Positions 42,642-52,819 are shown, counted from the stretch's first letter. The stretch: 55,232 bases of DNA from an uncultured Clostridium sp. (GCA_947427205.1 CANEHB010000010.1:1-55232); one strand, 5' to 3'. Numbers and translations are program-made. The notes: generated by a model not told the origin, from the letters alone.

Positions 42642-45233
42642 TTATTTAACTACTATATTGTAAATCTTTCCTTTTACATATATTTCTTTAATTACATTTT
42701 TTCCTTCTAAAACATTTTGAATTGTCTCATTACTATTAACTATAGCTTTTACTTCTTCCTCTGTTGCTTCTTTTTCAGCAGTAATAACAGCTTTTACCTT
42801 TCCATTTACTTGCACTGGAATTTCTTGTTTCTCATCAATAGTTTTACTTTCATCATATTTTGGCCAAGGTGTTTCATTAATAGTCTTACTTTCCCCTATT
42901 ATATTAAATAATTCTTCTGTCATATGTGGTGCAAATGGATTTAATAATTGTAAAAATGTTTTATATTCTGCTTTATTTATTTTTTTATCTTTATAAAATT
43001 CATTTGTCATTTTCATAAATTCAGCAACAGATGTATTAAATTTCATTTCTTCTATATCTGATGTAACTTTTTTGATAGCTTTATGCATCATTTTCTCATG
43101 TTCTTTAGAGTATTCTTCTCCATCTACTAAAATATCTTGCATATTCCATACCCTATCCAAAAATTTACCACAACCTCTAATACTCTCCATAGACCATGGC
43201 GCTGTTTGATCAAAAGGTCCCATAAACATTTCATATACTCTAAATGTATCTGCTCCAAATTCTTTAACTATATCATCTGGATTTATAACATTTCCTTTTG
43301 ATTTAGACATCTTCTCACCATTTCCACCTAAAATCATACCATGAGAAGTACGTTTTTGATATGGTTCTTTAGTAGGAACTACTCCAATATCATATAAGAA
43401 TTTGTGCCAAAATCTTGAATATAATAAATGAAGTGTTGTATGTTCCATTCCACCATTATACCAATCTATTGGTGACCAATATTCTAGTGCTTCTTTTGAA
43501 GCTAAAGCTTCTTTATTATGTGCATCCATATATCTTAAAAAATACCAAGAAGATCCAGCCCATTGTGGCATAGTATCTGTTTCTCTTTTTGCATCTTTAC
43601 CACAACATGGACATTTAGTTTTTATCCATTCTGTTTGTTTGGCTAAAGGTGATTCTCCATTTTCTCCTGGTTCATAATCTTCTATATCTGGAAGCACAAG
43701 TGGTAACTCTGATTCTGAAATTGGATTCCATCCACAGTCTTCACAATATACCATTGGTATTGGCTCTCCCCAATATCTTTGACGTGAAAATACCCAATCA
43801 CGTAATTTATAATTTACTTGCTTTTTTCCTAATTTATTTTCTTCTATATAATCTATTGCTTTTTTTATAGCTTCTTTAGATGCTAATCCATTTAAAAATT
43901 CTGAATTTACAGCTACACCATTTTCAACATCTGTATATGGTTCTTTCATAAACATACTAGAATTATCATAATTCATTAAATAATCAAACTTAGCTTCTAC
44001 TTCATTTTGTAGTTTATCCATTTTATTATCAGATTTAGGCATAATAACTGGTTTTATAGGTAACTTAAATTTTTGAGCAAATTCAAAATCTCTCTCATCA
44101 TGTGCAGGAACTGCCATAATAGCTCCTGTTCCATAAGTAATTAAAACATAATCTGAAATCCAAATAGGAATAGTTTCATTTGTTAAAGGATTTATAGCTT
44201 TTATTCCTTTTATTTCAACACCTGTTTTTTCTTTATTAAGTTCAGCCCTTTCAAAATCTGATTTTAAAGCTGCTTTTTGTTTATATTCATTTACTTCATC
44301 TAAATTTGTAATTTTATTTTCATATTTTTTTATTAGATCATGTTCTGGAGCAATAACCATATATGTTGCACCAAAAATTGTATCTGGTCTTGTTGTATAT
44401 ATTTTTAAATATTCTCTTTCTAATTTTTCATTTTCAACTTCTTTGTTGTAAAGTTCAACATCATTTTTTAAAACTTGTTCTTCTACTGATAGTGTTTTAT
44501 ATACTTTTAAAGCAGATTTTTCAGGCATTACTTCAAAGTTAACCTCTGCTCCTTCGCTTCTACCAATCCAATTTTTTTGTTGAGCTTTTATTTTATCTAA
44601 ATAATCTATATCATCTAAATCATCAATTAATCTTTGAGCATATTTTGTTATTTTTAGCATCCATTGTGATTTTTCTTTTTGTACTACTGGACTACCACAT
44701 CTTTCACAAACTCCATTAACAACTTCTTCATTTGCTAAACCTACTTTACATCCTGTACAAAAGTTGATTGGCATAGTAGCTTTATAAGCTAAACCATGTT
44801 TGTATAATTGTATAAAAATCCATTGAGTCCATTTATAGTATTCTGGATCTGTTGTATTTACCTCTCTTGACCAGTCAAAAGAAAAACCTAAAGCCTTTAA
44901 TTGCTCTCTAAAATGATTTATATTATTTTCTGTTGTAATTTTTGGATGAACATGATTTTTTATCGCATAATTTTCAGCTGGGAGTCCGAAAGCATCAAAA
45001 CCTATTGGATATAAAACATTATATCCTTCCATTCTTTTCTTTCTTGCAATAATATCAAGAGCAGTATAAGATCTTGGATGACCAACATGTAATCCTTGTC
45101 CTGATGGATATGGAAATTCAATTAATCCATACCATTTTTTCTTATTTGTAAAATCTTGCTTTGCATTAAATGTACCTTCTTTGTACCATTTTTTTTGCCA
45201 TTTTTCTTCTACTTCTTTAAAATTATACGCCAT
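42642..45233 (-). CDS. leuS: Leucyl-tRNA synthetase
   Basis: This class I synthetase has 863 residues. Visible are the HIGH-type [17 protein letters not shown] (about 38-54), the zinc-like Cys pairs (CTGCKVG and CERCG near 155-175), the editing (CP1) domain with [13 protein letters not shown] near 290 and the KMSKS motif near 620, and the anticodon-binding and C-terminal domains. A second CEDCGW / CPCCG pair lies near 490-540. The start is set at the ATG at 45233 after GGGAG. I looked for a T-box upstream and saw none. Confidence 0.98.
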   Translation of the reverse strand: MAYNFKEVEEKWQKKWYKEGTFNAKQDFTNKKKWYGLIEFPYPSGQGLHVGHPRSYTALDIIARKKRMEGYNVLYPIGFDAFGLPAENYAIKNHVHPKITTENNINHFREQLKALGFSFDWSREVNTTDPEYYKWTQWIFIQLYKHGLAYKATMPINFCTGCKVGLANEEVVNGVCERCGSPVVQKEKSQWMLKITKYAQRLIDDLDDIDYLDKIKAQQKNWIGRSEGAEVNFEVMPEKSALKVYKTLSVEEQVLKNDVELYNKEVENEKLEREYLKIYTTRPDTIFGATYMVIAPEHDLIKKYENKITNLDEVNEYKQKAALKSDFERAELNKEKTGVEIKGIKAINPLTNETIPIWISDYVLITYGTGAIMAVPAHDERDFEFAQKFKLPIKPVIMPKSDNKMDKLQNEVEAKFDYLMNYDNSSMFMKEPYTDVENGVAVNSEFLNGLASKEAIKKAIDYIEENKLGKKQVNYKLRDWVFSRQRYWGEPIPMVYCEDCGWNPISESELPLVLPDIEDYEPGENGESPLAKQTEWIKTKCPCCGKDAKRETDTMPQWAGSSWYFLRYMDAHNKEALASKEALEYWSPIDWYNGGMEHTTLHLLYSRFWHKFLYDIGVVPTKEPYQKRTSHGMILGGNGEKMSKSKGNVINPDDIVKEFGADTFRVYEMFMGPFDQTAPWSMESIRGCGKFLDRVWNMQDILVDGEEYSKEHEKMMHKAIKKVTSDIEEMKFNTSVAEFMKMTNEFYKDKKINKAEYKTFLQLLNPFAPHMTEELFNIIGESKTINETPWPKYDESKTIDEKQEIPVQVNGKVKAVITAEKEATEEEVKAIVNSNETIQNVLEGKNVIKEIYVKGKIYNIVVK

Positions 45234-45307
45234 AACTTTCACTCCCTCTTATTTTATGATGTTTCATATTATATATCACTCTAAGATTTTTTGCAATAAT
45301 ATAATAA

Positions 45308-45332
45308 AAAAAGAGATTAAAAATCTCTTTTT
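45308..45332 (-). terminator. Terminator of the infC-rpmI-rplT operon
   Basis: An 11-bp stem (45308-45318 with 45322-45332) is followed by seven T on the minus strand, 25 bases after rplT. Confidence 0.8.
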
Positions 45333-45356
45333 CCATTTATATTTAATATTCCGTTT

Positions 45357-45707
45357 TTAAGCTTTTTTTGCTATTTCTGCAAGTTCTGCAAATGCTTTAC
45401 TATCTGAAACAGCTATTTCTGCTAACATTTTTCTATTTATAGTTACATTAGCTTTCTTTAATCCAGCTATCATTTTACTATATGTTAATCCGTTCATTCT
45501 AGCTGCTGCATTAATTCTAACTATCCATAATTTTCTAAAATCTGATTTTTTATCTTTTCTTCCTACATATGCATACATTCCAGATTTCATAACTGCTTGT
45601 TTAGCATTTCTATATCTATAATGTTTTGCTCCATAGTATCCTTTTGCTTGTTTTAATACTTTTTTATGTCTTGCTCTTGTTGTTCTTGCTGTTTTTACTC
45701 TTGCCAT
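45357..45707 (-). CDS. rplT: 50S ribosomal protein L20
   Basis: The 116-residue basic protein starts [26 protein letters not shown], a standard L20 with its long N-terminal rRNA-binding extension. L20 is an early assembly protein and in Firmicutes represses its own operon by binding the leader. Third gene of the infC operon, 35 bp after rpmI. Confidence 0.98.
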   Translation of the reverse strand: MARVKTARTTRARHKKVLKQAKGYYGAKHYRYRNAKQAVMKSGMYAYVGRKDKKSDFRKLWIVRINAAARMNGLTYSKMIAGLKKANVTINRKMLAEIAVSDSKAFAELAEIAKKA

Positions 45708-45742
45708 TTATTTTCAACTCCTTCTATTCTAAATTTCTTCTA

Positions 45743-45946
45743 CTAATTACCATATGGTAATAATCTTTTAATTCCTGCTACTACAGTTTTATCTGCATAC
45801 GCATTTTGAACTTTTCCAGTTTTTCTTTGTCTTGCTGTTTTTGTTGCTAAACGGTGTCTTCTATTAGCTTTTGTTCTTTTTACTTTTTCTGTAGCTGTAT
45901 AAGCATATCTTTTGCTTGCAGCTTTATTTGTTTTTAATTTTGGCAT
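45743..45946 (-). CDS. rpmI: 50S ribosomal protein L35
   Basis: The 67-residue basic protein starts MPKLKTNKAASKRY and ends KRLLPYGN, a typical L35. It lies between infC and rplT in the conserved order. Confidence 0.98.
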   Translation of the reverse strand: MPKLKTNKAASKRYAYTATEKVKRTKANRRHRLATKTARQRKTGKVQNAYADKTVVAGIKRLLPYGN

Positions 45947-45969
45947 AATCTAAAACTCCCTTCAATTTT

Positions 45970-46482
45970 TTATATTTTTTTTGTTAAAATTACAAACATT
46001 GTTTTACCTTCCAAGAACGGCTTTTTCTCAACCGTTGATATATCAGATAGATCTTCTGCAAATTTATTTAAAACTGTTTCACCAGCTTTAACATTATTTA
46101 ATTCTCTTCCTCTAAATCTTACAGTAAATTTTACTTTATTTCCAGCTTCTAAAAAAGCTCTAGCATTTTTACTTTTAAATCCAAAGTCATGATCACCAAT
46201 ATTAGGTGTAACTCTTATCTCTTTTAATTCAACAGTTTTCTGATTTTTTCTAGACTCTTTTTCTTTTTTTGCTTGTTCAAATTTATATTTTCCATAGTTC
46301 ATTAATTTACAAACCACTGGAGTAGCATTTGGAGAAACTAAAACTAAATCTAAATTCTTTTCTTCAGCAATTTCTATTGCTTCATCTATTGAAAGAACCC
46401 CTAGTTTTTCTCCATCATCACTAATAACTTGAACTTCTTTTTCTCTTATTTGTCTATTTATAGGCAATTCTTGTTTTATAAT
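45970..46482 (-). CDS. infC: Translation initiation factor IF-3, ATT start
   Basis: IF-3 binds the 30S subunit and checks the start codon. The 170-residue protein shows NRQIREKEVQVI at the start, LVSPNATPVVCKLMNYGKYKFEQ in the linker and VTPNIGDHDF in the C-domain. No ATG precedes the conserved start. An ATT at 46482 lies 6 bases after GGAGG and gives (M)IKQELPINRQIRE, so I choose it. A TTG at 46467 is too far from the ribosome site. Rare AUU starts in infC are well known and allow IF-3 to limit its own synthesis. Confidence 0.95.
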   Translation of the reverse strand: MIKQELPINRQIREKEVQVISDDGEKLGVLSIDEAIEIAEEKNLDLVLVSPNATPVVCKLMNYGKYKFEQAKKEKESRKNQKTVELKEIRVTPNIGDHDFGFKSKNARAFLEAGNKVKFTVRFRGRELNNVKAGETVLNKFAEDLSDISTVEKKPFLEGKTMFVILTKKI

Positions 46483-46493
46483 AAAACACCTCC

Positions 46494-46660
46494 AAAAAAA
46501 AATTTGACTTATTTTAAAAAGTCAAATCCACATATCAATTCATTATAATTACTATTGTATTATTATTGAATTTTAACCTTATACTCTCATTTAAGATAAG
46601 GTGAGAAGTGGATACTTCTTCTTAAAACATAACTATATTACTACTTTTTTCTCATTTTGT
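46494..46660 (-). promoter_or_regulatory. L20-type leader with attenuator upstream of infC
   Basis: The ~165-nt leader ends in a terminator hairpin TTTGACTT/AAGTCAAA (46503-46526) with a run of T just before the infC ribosome site. Upstream are CCTTAT...ATAAGG and ATCCAC, which can pair with GTGGAT near the terminator and so compete with it. This is the layout of the L20 leader of Firmicutes, where L20 binding promotes termination. The position and layout support the call; I cannot check the covariance model. Confidence 0.7.
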
Positions 46661-46671
46661 CAATACTAAAA

Positions 46672-46703
46672 AATAAAAACCTTCAATTTTTAAGGTTTTT
46701 ATT
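46672..46703 (-). terminator. Terminator of the 196-residue protein gene
   Basis: A 12-bp stem (46672-46683 with 46692-46703) lies just after the stop codon. The symmetrical A/T flanks allow use in either direction. Confidence 0.7.
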
Positions 46704-46709
46704 TTAAAT

Positions 46710-47300
46710 TTATATTTTTTCATTTTTCTTAAATATAGAAAAAATCTTTTCTTTTAGCTTTTCCATAAAACTTTTTGCTATTTCACTACTATCAGAAGGT
46801 AAATTTTGAACTGCAATGGTTTCTTCTACATGATCTGTGTAATCTTGTATATCGCTATTTTGCTCTGTATACTGACTATATCTTTGAACTACTCTTGGTT
46901 TTGAAAAATCTTCTTTTTGTAAGTCATCTTCTGCCTTTACAACTTTTGCAGAAGCATTATCAAATAATTTTTCTACACTATATTTATCTCTCATTTGTTC
47001 TTCTAATTTTTCTTGATTACGAAGCATTATTCCATATAATTCTTTTTTTCTTTCTTCATCTTCACACCAATATTTTAAATGTAGCAAAGCTATAATTTCT
47101 AAAGTATATCTTTTTAGCCCTTGCTTTTGAAGTGGTATATATGGATTAACTTTAACTTCATAATTTGGATCCTTAAGTTCACTAAAAAAATTTAATATTT
47201 TTTTAGGTACTTTTTCTATATATTTCTCATTCATGTGATTAATTATATAGTCAACTTCGGCATATGCACGAATGTCATCAATTGTAATTACAACTCCCAT
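46710..47300 (-). CDS. 196-residue unknown protein
   Basis: A helical N-terminal domain (about 1-125: DDIRAYAEVDYIINHMN, later KYWCEDEERKKELYGIML) is followed by an acidic linker and a basic amphipathic C-terminal helix (FMEKLKEKIFSIFKK) that could touch the membrane. No signal peptide. GGGGG precedes the ATG. It lies 26 bp after the InlB-like domain gene, so the two are likely one operon. Family not recognised. Confidence 0.6.
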   Translation of the reverse strand: MGVVITIDDIRAYAEVDYIINHMNEKYIEKVPKKILNFFSELKDPNYEVKVNPYIPLQKQGLKRYTLEIIALLHLKYWCEDEERKKELYGIMLRNQEKLEEQMRDKYSVEKLFDNASAKVVKAEDDLQKEDFSKPRVVQRYSQYTEQNSDIQDYTDHVEETIAVQNLPSDSSEIAKSFMEKLKEKIFSIFKKNEKI

Positions 47301-47326
47301 TTGTAATCCCCCACTATCATTGGTAT

Positions 47327-47767
47327 TTATCTTTCTATATTATCTTTATTAACTTCTTGTCCTATTTCTGTTTTTCCATTTTCAATTACATCATTTACAA
47401 TCTCTTCTACCGTTCTAGAATCCTTTTCTAATGCCTTTGATTGTTCACTTACTTTTTGACCAGCTTCTATTGTAGCATTAAGGTTTGTTTTTTCAGCATT
47501 TTCTAGAGAAGCCTGTAATAACGCATTTTCATCTTTTGCTGTAGTAACAGTTTCAGCTGAATATTTTGCAACTAAAATAAGTTTTTCCTGAACAGAAACC
47601 ATTTTTTCTTCACCTATCCACCCATTAAAAGTATATGTTACTTGATTAATTGGTTCTTTTGATGGAGTTTTTCCTTTATATTTTACAGGTTCTCCACTAT
47701 TTACAAATTGGTGATCTAAAACAGTTTTTCTATCATCATCCAAAAAAATTACCTCACACTGCTCCAA
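47327..47767 (-). CDS. Cytosolic protein with an InlB/Flg_new-type beta-grasp repeat, TTG start
   Basis: Residues about 3-70 (VIFLDDDRKTVLDHQFVNSGE, then KGKTPSKEP and TYTFNGWIGE) match the InlB B-repeat pattern, which normally occurs in series in secreted adhesins. Here it is single, without signal peptide, and followed by a Glu-rich coiled-coil tail (about 80-146). The start is a TTG with AGGAGG 9 bases upstream. The domain assignment is by pattern; the role is unknown. It precedes the 196-residue protein gene. Confidence 0.6.
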   Translation of the reverse strand: MEQCEVIFLDDDRKTVLDHQFVNSGEPVKYKGKTPSKEPINQVTYTFNGWIGEEKMVSVQEKLILVAKYSAETVTTAKDENALLQASLENAEKTNLNATIEAGQKVSEQSKALEKDSRTVEEIVNDVIENGKTEIGQEVNKDNIER

Positions 47768-47920
47768 TTAGCTGTACCTCCTATTTATCATTTGCATTTT
47801 TACATAATAATTATATTCTTATTGCATTTTTTTTGCAAGTTTTTTTCTTATATATTTAGAAAAAATCTTTATATACTAGAAAACTTAAATTTTTCTCCAT
47901 CATTATATAAAAAATTCTAA

Positions 47921-48099
47921 AAGAAAAAAAGAGGACATTATAAAAATTGCAAAATACAAAACTACATGTAAATGTCCTCGTCTTTGTTCGTTGCGCATAA
48001 CTTAGCTGTAGCTCACTAAGTTTCGCACAGCTAAGAAATGTACAAAATTTGCCGAAGGCTTTATATTATAGGAATTGCGTAACAATTTCCTATAATATA
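47921..48099 (-). repeat. Structured intergenic repeat, copy C (complete)
   Basis: In minus orientation it follows the HU gene terminator. It shows the inverted repeat TATATTATAGGAAATTG with its partner (48062-48099), the 9-bp stem CTTAGCTGT/ACAGCTAAG without mismatch (48035-48027 with 48009-48001), the conserved GAACAAA, and a perfect 9-bp distal stem GAGGACATT/AATGTCCTC (47979-47971 with 47939-47931) followed by seven T. The last part has the form of an intrinsic terminator. No protein is encoded. Confidence 0.87.
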
Positions 48100-48131
48100 A
48101 AAAAGTAGTGCAATTTAACTTACACTACTTT
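48097..48131 (-). terminator. HU gene terminator
   Basis: AAAGTAGTG (48102-48110) pairs with CACTACTTT (48123-48131); six T follow on the minus strand, running into repeat copy C. Confidence 0.7.
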
Positions 48132-48160
48132 CTATGAATTCATATAAACTTTATATAATT

Positions 48161-48439
48161 CTATTTTTTATTTACTAAATCTTTTAATGCTTTACCAGCT
48201 TTGAATACTGGAGCTTTTGATGCAGGTATTTTGATTTCTTCTTTAGTTTGTGGGTTTCTTCCTTTTCTAGCTGCTCTTTTTCTTACTTCAAAAGATCCAA
48301 ATCCAACTAATTGAACTTTGTCACCTTTTGTTAAAGCTTCTGTTACAACACTAACAAATGCGTTTACAGATTCTTCTGCAGATTTTTTTGTTTCTCCTGT
48401 TTTTGCAGCTATTGCTGCGATTAATTCAGCTTTGTTCAT
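48161..48439 (-). CDS. hup: DNA-binding protein HU
   Basis: The 92-residue protein starts [15 protein letters not shown] and contains [22 protein letters not shown], the HU signature with the DNA-gripping arm. HU dimers bend and compact DNA. GGAGG precedes the ATG. Single-gene unit, as often in Clostridia. Confidence 0.97.
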   Translation of the reverse strand: MNKAELIAAIAAKTGETKKSAEESVNAFVSVVTEALTKGDKVQLVGFGSFEVRKRAARKGRNPQTKEEIKIPASKAPVFKAGKALKDLVNKK

Positions 48440-48601
48440 TTTAAATTTACCTCCTAATAGATTTTAGTTGTTATGTAGAATATCTATTAATTTGTTCTAC
48501 AATATTTTTATTCGCCAAAATGTGCTAAAATCCTTCTTTTTTTTGTATTTTTTTATTTTTTAAGTTTTTCAGCATTTTCACCCTATATTTTTTCAGTAAT
48601 A

Positions 48602-50167
48602 TCAAGGTTTTGATGTCTTTTCAAAAAAATCATTTTTATTTATAATTTTTATAAAAAAACAACAAAAAACATACACTATCACTGCACAAAAAATAGAAAT
48701 TATTGTACAAATATTAACATTTAAACTTTTAAAATATAAAAAATTATATATTTTTTCTGAAACAAATATCATAATTATACTTGCCAAAATTGGTTTTATA
48801 CTATATTTTAAAATATTTAACTTTATTTTTATATTTTTCTTTATAACTATAACTACAATTATAAAAGAAATAATATTAGATAAAATATTTCCTATTATTG
48901 CACCTTTTTCATAAATTCCATCTATTGGTATTAATATAATATTGGATAGTATTTTAAAAATCAGACCTATTATTGATGCATAAACTGGTACATTATTTTT
49001 ACCCAATCCTTGAAGAACTCCATTTAAAGTCTGCACTAATAATGAAAATATTATACTAAATGATGCTAAACTTAAAAGCCTTGCACCTTCATTAGCTCTT
49101 GGATACAATAAATCAAATATTCTATCTGCATAAAAATACATTCCAAAAGTACATGGTATTCCTATTATAATAGTAATTAATATAGAAGTTTCTATTTTTT
49201 TTATTATTCCATCTAAATCATTAACTGCTCTTTTTCTAGATATTTCTGGTATTAATGCTGTTGAAATAGCAATATTAAATGAAAGTGGTAATGATATTAA
49301 TATATCCACTTTTGAACTTAATATACCATATTTAGCTATAGCTGTCTCTTCTCCCAAAATTTCTTTTAATATTCTTACTACTGTAACTGAGTCTATATTT
49401 TTTCCTAAAGACGATAGAATTGCACTTGTTGTTATTGGAATTGATATTATTAGAACTTTTTTTACTATATTTAAAATTCTTTCTCTTGGGAAATTTACTC
49501 TATCTATATAAATATTTTTTCTTTTTATTTTTATGTATTCTTTAATTATAAATATCAAACTGCATAATGTTGCCATTGTTGTTGCAAAATTTGCAACTGC
49601 TGCTAATACTTCTTTATTTGATTTTGGAGATTTTGAAGCTATTTCTACAAAAGTAATTGTAAAAATTGACTTCAAAACTTGTTCAAAAAATTGTGATTTA
49701 GCTGTTATGTATATCTTATTCTCCCCATTACAATATCCTCTAATAACTGATGAAACTGATACAAAAAAAATTGCTGGAGATAAAACCATCAAACTTAATT
49801 TTGTTTCTGGTATTTGCAAAATTTCTTCAGATATAAAATCAGAAAATAAAAATAATGATATGCATCCCAAAAATCCTATTGTAGAAAATAAAAATACAGA
49901 TATTTTAAAAATTCTTTCAGAATTAGTATAATCTTTTATGGAGATTTTTTCTGAAATAATTTTAGAAATTGCATTTGGAACACCAATCGATGATATTGTA
50001 AGAAGCAATGCATATATTTGATATCCACTCATATATATTGCATTACCTTCATCCCCAAATCCACTTTTATTTGTCATATATAAACTGTATATAACGCCAA
50101 AAATCTTTATCAGTATTTGTGATATTACAAGTGATAATATACCTTTTAAAAAATCTGTTATCTTCAA
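48602..50167 (-). CDS. SpoVB/MurJ-like lipid-linked oligosaccharide flippase
   Basis: The ~521-residue membrane protein has about 14 hydrophobic helices and belongs to the MOP superfamily, as shown by the N-terminal SQILIKIFGVIYSLYM and the conserved GVPNAISKIISE near 65 and RGYCNGENK near 145. Members flip lipid II or wall-polysaccharide precursors; SpoVB works in cortex synthesis, YtgP (MurJ) in vegetative growth. Which applies here cannot be decided. The start is probably TTG at 50167, 5 bases after GGAGG; GTG at 50179 is the alternative. Confidence 0.85.
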   Translation of the reverse strand: MKITDFLKGILSLVISQILIKIFGVIYSLYMTNKSGFGDEGNAIYMSGYQIYALLLTISSIGVPNAISKIISEKISIKDYTNSERIFKISVFLFSTIGFLGCISLFLFSDFISEEILQIPETKLSLMVLSPAIFFVSVSSVIRGYCNGENKIYITAKSQFFEQVLKSIFTITFVEIASKSPKSNKEVLAAVANFATTMATLCSLIFIIKEYIKIKRKNIYIDRVNFPRERILNIVKKVLIISIPITTSAILSSLGKNIDSVTVVRILKEILGEETAIAKYGILSSKVDILISLPLSFNIAISTALIPEISRKRAVNDLDGIIKKIETSILITIIIGIPCTFGMYFYADRIFDLLYPRANEGARLLSLASFSIIFSLLVQTLNGVLQGLGKNNVPVYASIIGLIFKILSNIILIPIDGIYEKGAIIGNILSNIISFIIVVIVIKKNIKIKLNILKYSIKPILASIIMIFVSEKIYNFLYFKSLNVNICTIISIFCAVIVYVFCCFFIKIINKNDFFEKTSKP

Positions 50168-50341
50168 TTCTTCCTCCACATTTCCTTAGATAGCTTTTTA
50201 TTTTTCTATTTAAATTTTATTATCAATTTAAACTTATATTCTTTTTTATCAATATATGTTAAAATGAATAAATTTTTCTAAATTTGTATAATTATTATAG
50301 ATTTTTTTATTCAAGTATAAAATTTTTAATTTTTCTTACGG

Positions 50342-50397
50342 AAATCAAGGCTTTTTTACCGAAAAGGCTTGATTTTTTTTCGATTTTGTAAGATAAT
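50342..50397 (+). promoter_or_regulatory. Hairpin and promoter upstream of the VirD4-like gene
   Basis: A 14-bp stem with one mismatch (50342-50355 with 50362-50375) ends in eight T, a terminator form, although no rightward gene lies upstream. Overlapping it, TTGATT (50369-50374), 17 bp and GATAAT (50392-50397) make a promoter whose -35 box lies in the hairpin arm. The hairpin may block read-through or attenuate an upstream start. Confidence 0.5.
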
Positions 50398-50434
50398 ATA
50401 TATGTATATTTTTGAAAAAAGGATTTTTAAAATT

Positions 50435-52774
50435 ATGATAATGAAATACATTGATAAATTTTTAAAGAAATTAAAAACAGATAGAAATACCTTTGCCACA
50501 TATGTATTAACACTCATTTCTATATATTTATGTTTAGATAGAATTGTAGAAGTGTTATTCATGATATTCTCAGGTTTATCTGTATCATATTGGGGACCTA
50601 TAACATATACAATTGCACTAGCATGTCCTGTATTTGCATTTTACTTTTCACCTGCATCAAAATTTGCTGAAAGCAAATACACAAAAACTACATTTTTTTA
50701 TGTATATGCTTCAGCATTGCATATAATGGTAGTTTCAATGATCGTTCAGTGGATTAACCAAATAGGTTGGTTATTACTTTTCTCAGTTCCTAATTACTCA
50801 TATATAATCACTACTTTTATGGATCTGATAAAACCTGCTTTTTCAGCATTAGCTTGGTATGTGCCAGTATGCACAATATATCCTTTCTTTAAATGGTTAT
50901 ATCTTAAAGTTCAAGATACTTTATATGTACAAGAATCAATTTGGGATTATGGTGGAATAGATTTATCAGATAAATCTATTGGTATGGGACCATTTACTTG
51001 TGAAATGTTCATATGTAAAGATAGAGAAACTAATAAAACAATTAAAACACCTGAAGCTAGAAGATTTGAATCTACTTTAATTGTTGGTGTTTCTGGTTCA
51101 GGAAAAACTTCAATGATGTTTGAACCAATGATTGCAAGAGATATTGAAAGAAAATACTTCTTTAAAGAAACTTCAAAAGAATTAGGATATACAGCATTAC
51201 GTACAAATATTGCAAGTTTAACTTGTCCTTTCTCTAATGAATACATAAACGAGAATTTCACATTAAATATGATTACTCCTGTAGCTGGTAAAGAAAAAGT
51301 ATATAAAGCATATTTTGCAAAAATGCTTTACAATTATGATGGAGAAAATTCAGTTTATAAAAATCTTGGTATTACATATATGGCTCCAGATTATGAATCA
51401 ATAACTCATATGAAGGAAGTAGCTAGTAACTTTGGAATTAAATATCATATAATTGATCCAAATGACAATACATCTATTGGATTAAATCCATTTACATATG
51501 AGGATCCTATAAAAACATCTATAGCTATTTCATCTATTTTAAAAAGAATGTATGCTTCTGAAGAAGTACCAAACTTTGGAAACCATGATGAAGCTTTTAT
51601 GGCAAATATTGTTACTCAAGCTATAGAAAACTTAGTATTATTGCTAAAAGAAGTTTACCCTAGAGAGAATGAAGGAGCAATACCAAACTTAGAAGATTTA
51701 TTAGAATTATTAAACGATTTTGATTTAATAGAAGAAATGTCAGAAAAAATGAAAAAATATCCAGAACTTGTAGAAAAATATAAAATTCAACTTGGATATT
51801 TCAAAAAGACTTTCTATAAGACTGCTCATGGTAGAGATGAAACAGAAAAATATTTACAAGCCTCTGCTTCTCAACTTGAAAACTTGTTAAGATATCCTGG
51901 CGTTAGAAACATTTTATGTAATAGAGTAAATAATTTAAATTATGATAAAGCTTTATCAAATGGAGATGTTACATTTGTTTGTACACGTCGTGGTGATTTA
52001 GGAGCTAGTGCTCATAAAGCCTTTGGTCTATTCTTTATATTACTTATGCAACAATCTGTTTTATCAAGACCTGGAAATGAAAAAACTAGAATCCCCCACT
52101 TCTTATACATTGATGAATTTCCACCTTTTGTATGTAAAGCAACAGAAGATATATTTACTTTATATAGAAAATATAGAGTTGGAACAATTATATCTTCACA
52201 AAACTTATCACAATTTGGTATAAAAAATGATTATAACTTCAGACAAACACTCCTTGCAAATTGTACTACAAAAGTTGTTTTTGGTAATAATACTCCAGAA
52301 GACAACGAATGGTGGGAAAAAGAATTTGGTGATAAGAGACGTTGGATGTTTACACATGATTATAAAACTGATCAAGGTAAATATGATGATACTTATAAGA
52401 GTATTAAATGGCAATGGATTCCAAACTTCAAGCAAGGTAAGGTTCAAGCATTAAAATTCAAATTTATAATTTACAAAACAAAGGACTTAAAAGGAAAGAA
52501 CCTTGTTGGTCAAGCCAAAATTGACTTCTTGGAATCAAGATATAAAGAAAAACAAAAAATCAAAAATTATAACTTTAGTAAATTCACAAGTGGAATTAGC
52601 ACTAATGAAAGTGATGATTCAAATAAGCATAGATTTGATTTAAGAAATGTAAATTTCCATTCTAATCCAGATAATCCAAATGATATGGATCCAATTCAAA
52701 ATAATGAATCTAGTCTATCTTATAAATTTGATGATGAAAATGCAATAACATCTTTCAATTCAAATAATGAGTAA
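50435..52774 (+). CDS. VirD4/TraG-like type IV coupling ATPase, orphan
   Basis: The 779-residue protein has four to five N-terminal hydrophobic helices (about 15-160), then a P-loop ATPase with GVSGSGKTS (Walker A, about 216-224) and FLYIDEFPPF (Walker B, about 555). An all-alpha insertion lies between, and VGTIISSQNLSQF with a sensor-like region follows. This is the plan of VirD4/TraG coupling proteins that feed DNA or protein into type IV secretion. The last ~100 residues are Asn/Asp-rich and disordered. No relaxase, VirB4 or other transfer gene is near. Base composition matches the host, so it seems long resident. The start ATG at 50435 has a weak AAGGA; the frame is open further upstream. 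Confidence 0.85.
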   Translation: MIMKYIDKFLKKLKTDRNTFATYVLTLISIYLCLDRIVEVLFMIFSGLSVSYWGPITYTIALACPVFAFYFSPASKFAESKYTKTTFFYVYASALHIMVVSMIVQWINQIGWLLLFSVPNYSYIITTFMDLIKPAFSALAWYVPVCTIYPFFKWLYLKVQDTLYVQESIWDYGGIDLSDKSIGMGPFTCEMFICKDRETNKTIKTPEARRFESTLIVGVSGSGKTSMMFEPMIARDIERKYFFKETSKELGYTALRTNIASLTCPFSNEYINENFTLNMITPVAGKEKVYKAYFAKMLYNYDGENSVYKNLGITYMAPDYESITHMKEVASNFGIKYHIIDPNDNTSIGLNPFTYEDPIKTSIAISSILKRMYASEEVPNFGNHDEAFMANIVTQAIENLVLLLKEVYPRENEGAIPNLEDLLELLNDFDLIEEMSEKMKKYPELVEKYKIQLGYFKKTFYKTAHGRDETEKYLQASASQLENLLRYPGVRNILCNRVNNLNYDKALSNGDVTFVCTRRGDLGASAHKAFGLFFILLMQQSVLSRPGNEKTRIPHFLYIDEFPPFVCKATEDIFTLYRKYRVGTIISSQNLSQFGIKNDYNFRQTLLANCTTKVVFGNNTPEDNEWWEKEFGDKRRWMFTHDYKTDQGKYDDTYKSIKWQWIPNFKQGKVQALKFKFIIYKTKDLKGKNLVGQAKIDFLESRYKEKQKIKNYNFSKFTSGISTNESDDSNKHRFDLRNVNFHSNPDNPNDMDPIQNNESSLSYKFDDENAITSFNSNNE

Positions 52775-52782
52775 TAATATAT

Positions 52783-52819
52783 AAAAAACTCACCTAACAT
52801 AAAGTTAGGTGAGTTTTTT
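52783..52819 (+). terminator. Terminator of the VirD4-like gene
   Basis: A perfect 16-bp stem (52783-52798 with 52804-52819) with a 5-nt loop ends in six T. Confidence 0.9.

Noticed and set aside
42717..43870. Plus-strand frames opposite leuS
   Set aside because: They are hydrophobic antisense shadows of the leuS reading frame without initiation signals.
45234..45307. T-box before leuS
   Set aside because: There is no GGTGGTACCGCG-like sequence and too little room between leuS and the rplT terminator.
50356..50562. 68-codon minus-strand frame over the VirD4-like start
   Set aside because: It overlaps the promoter and the coding start on the other strand, and its composition is low-complexity AT.
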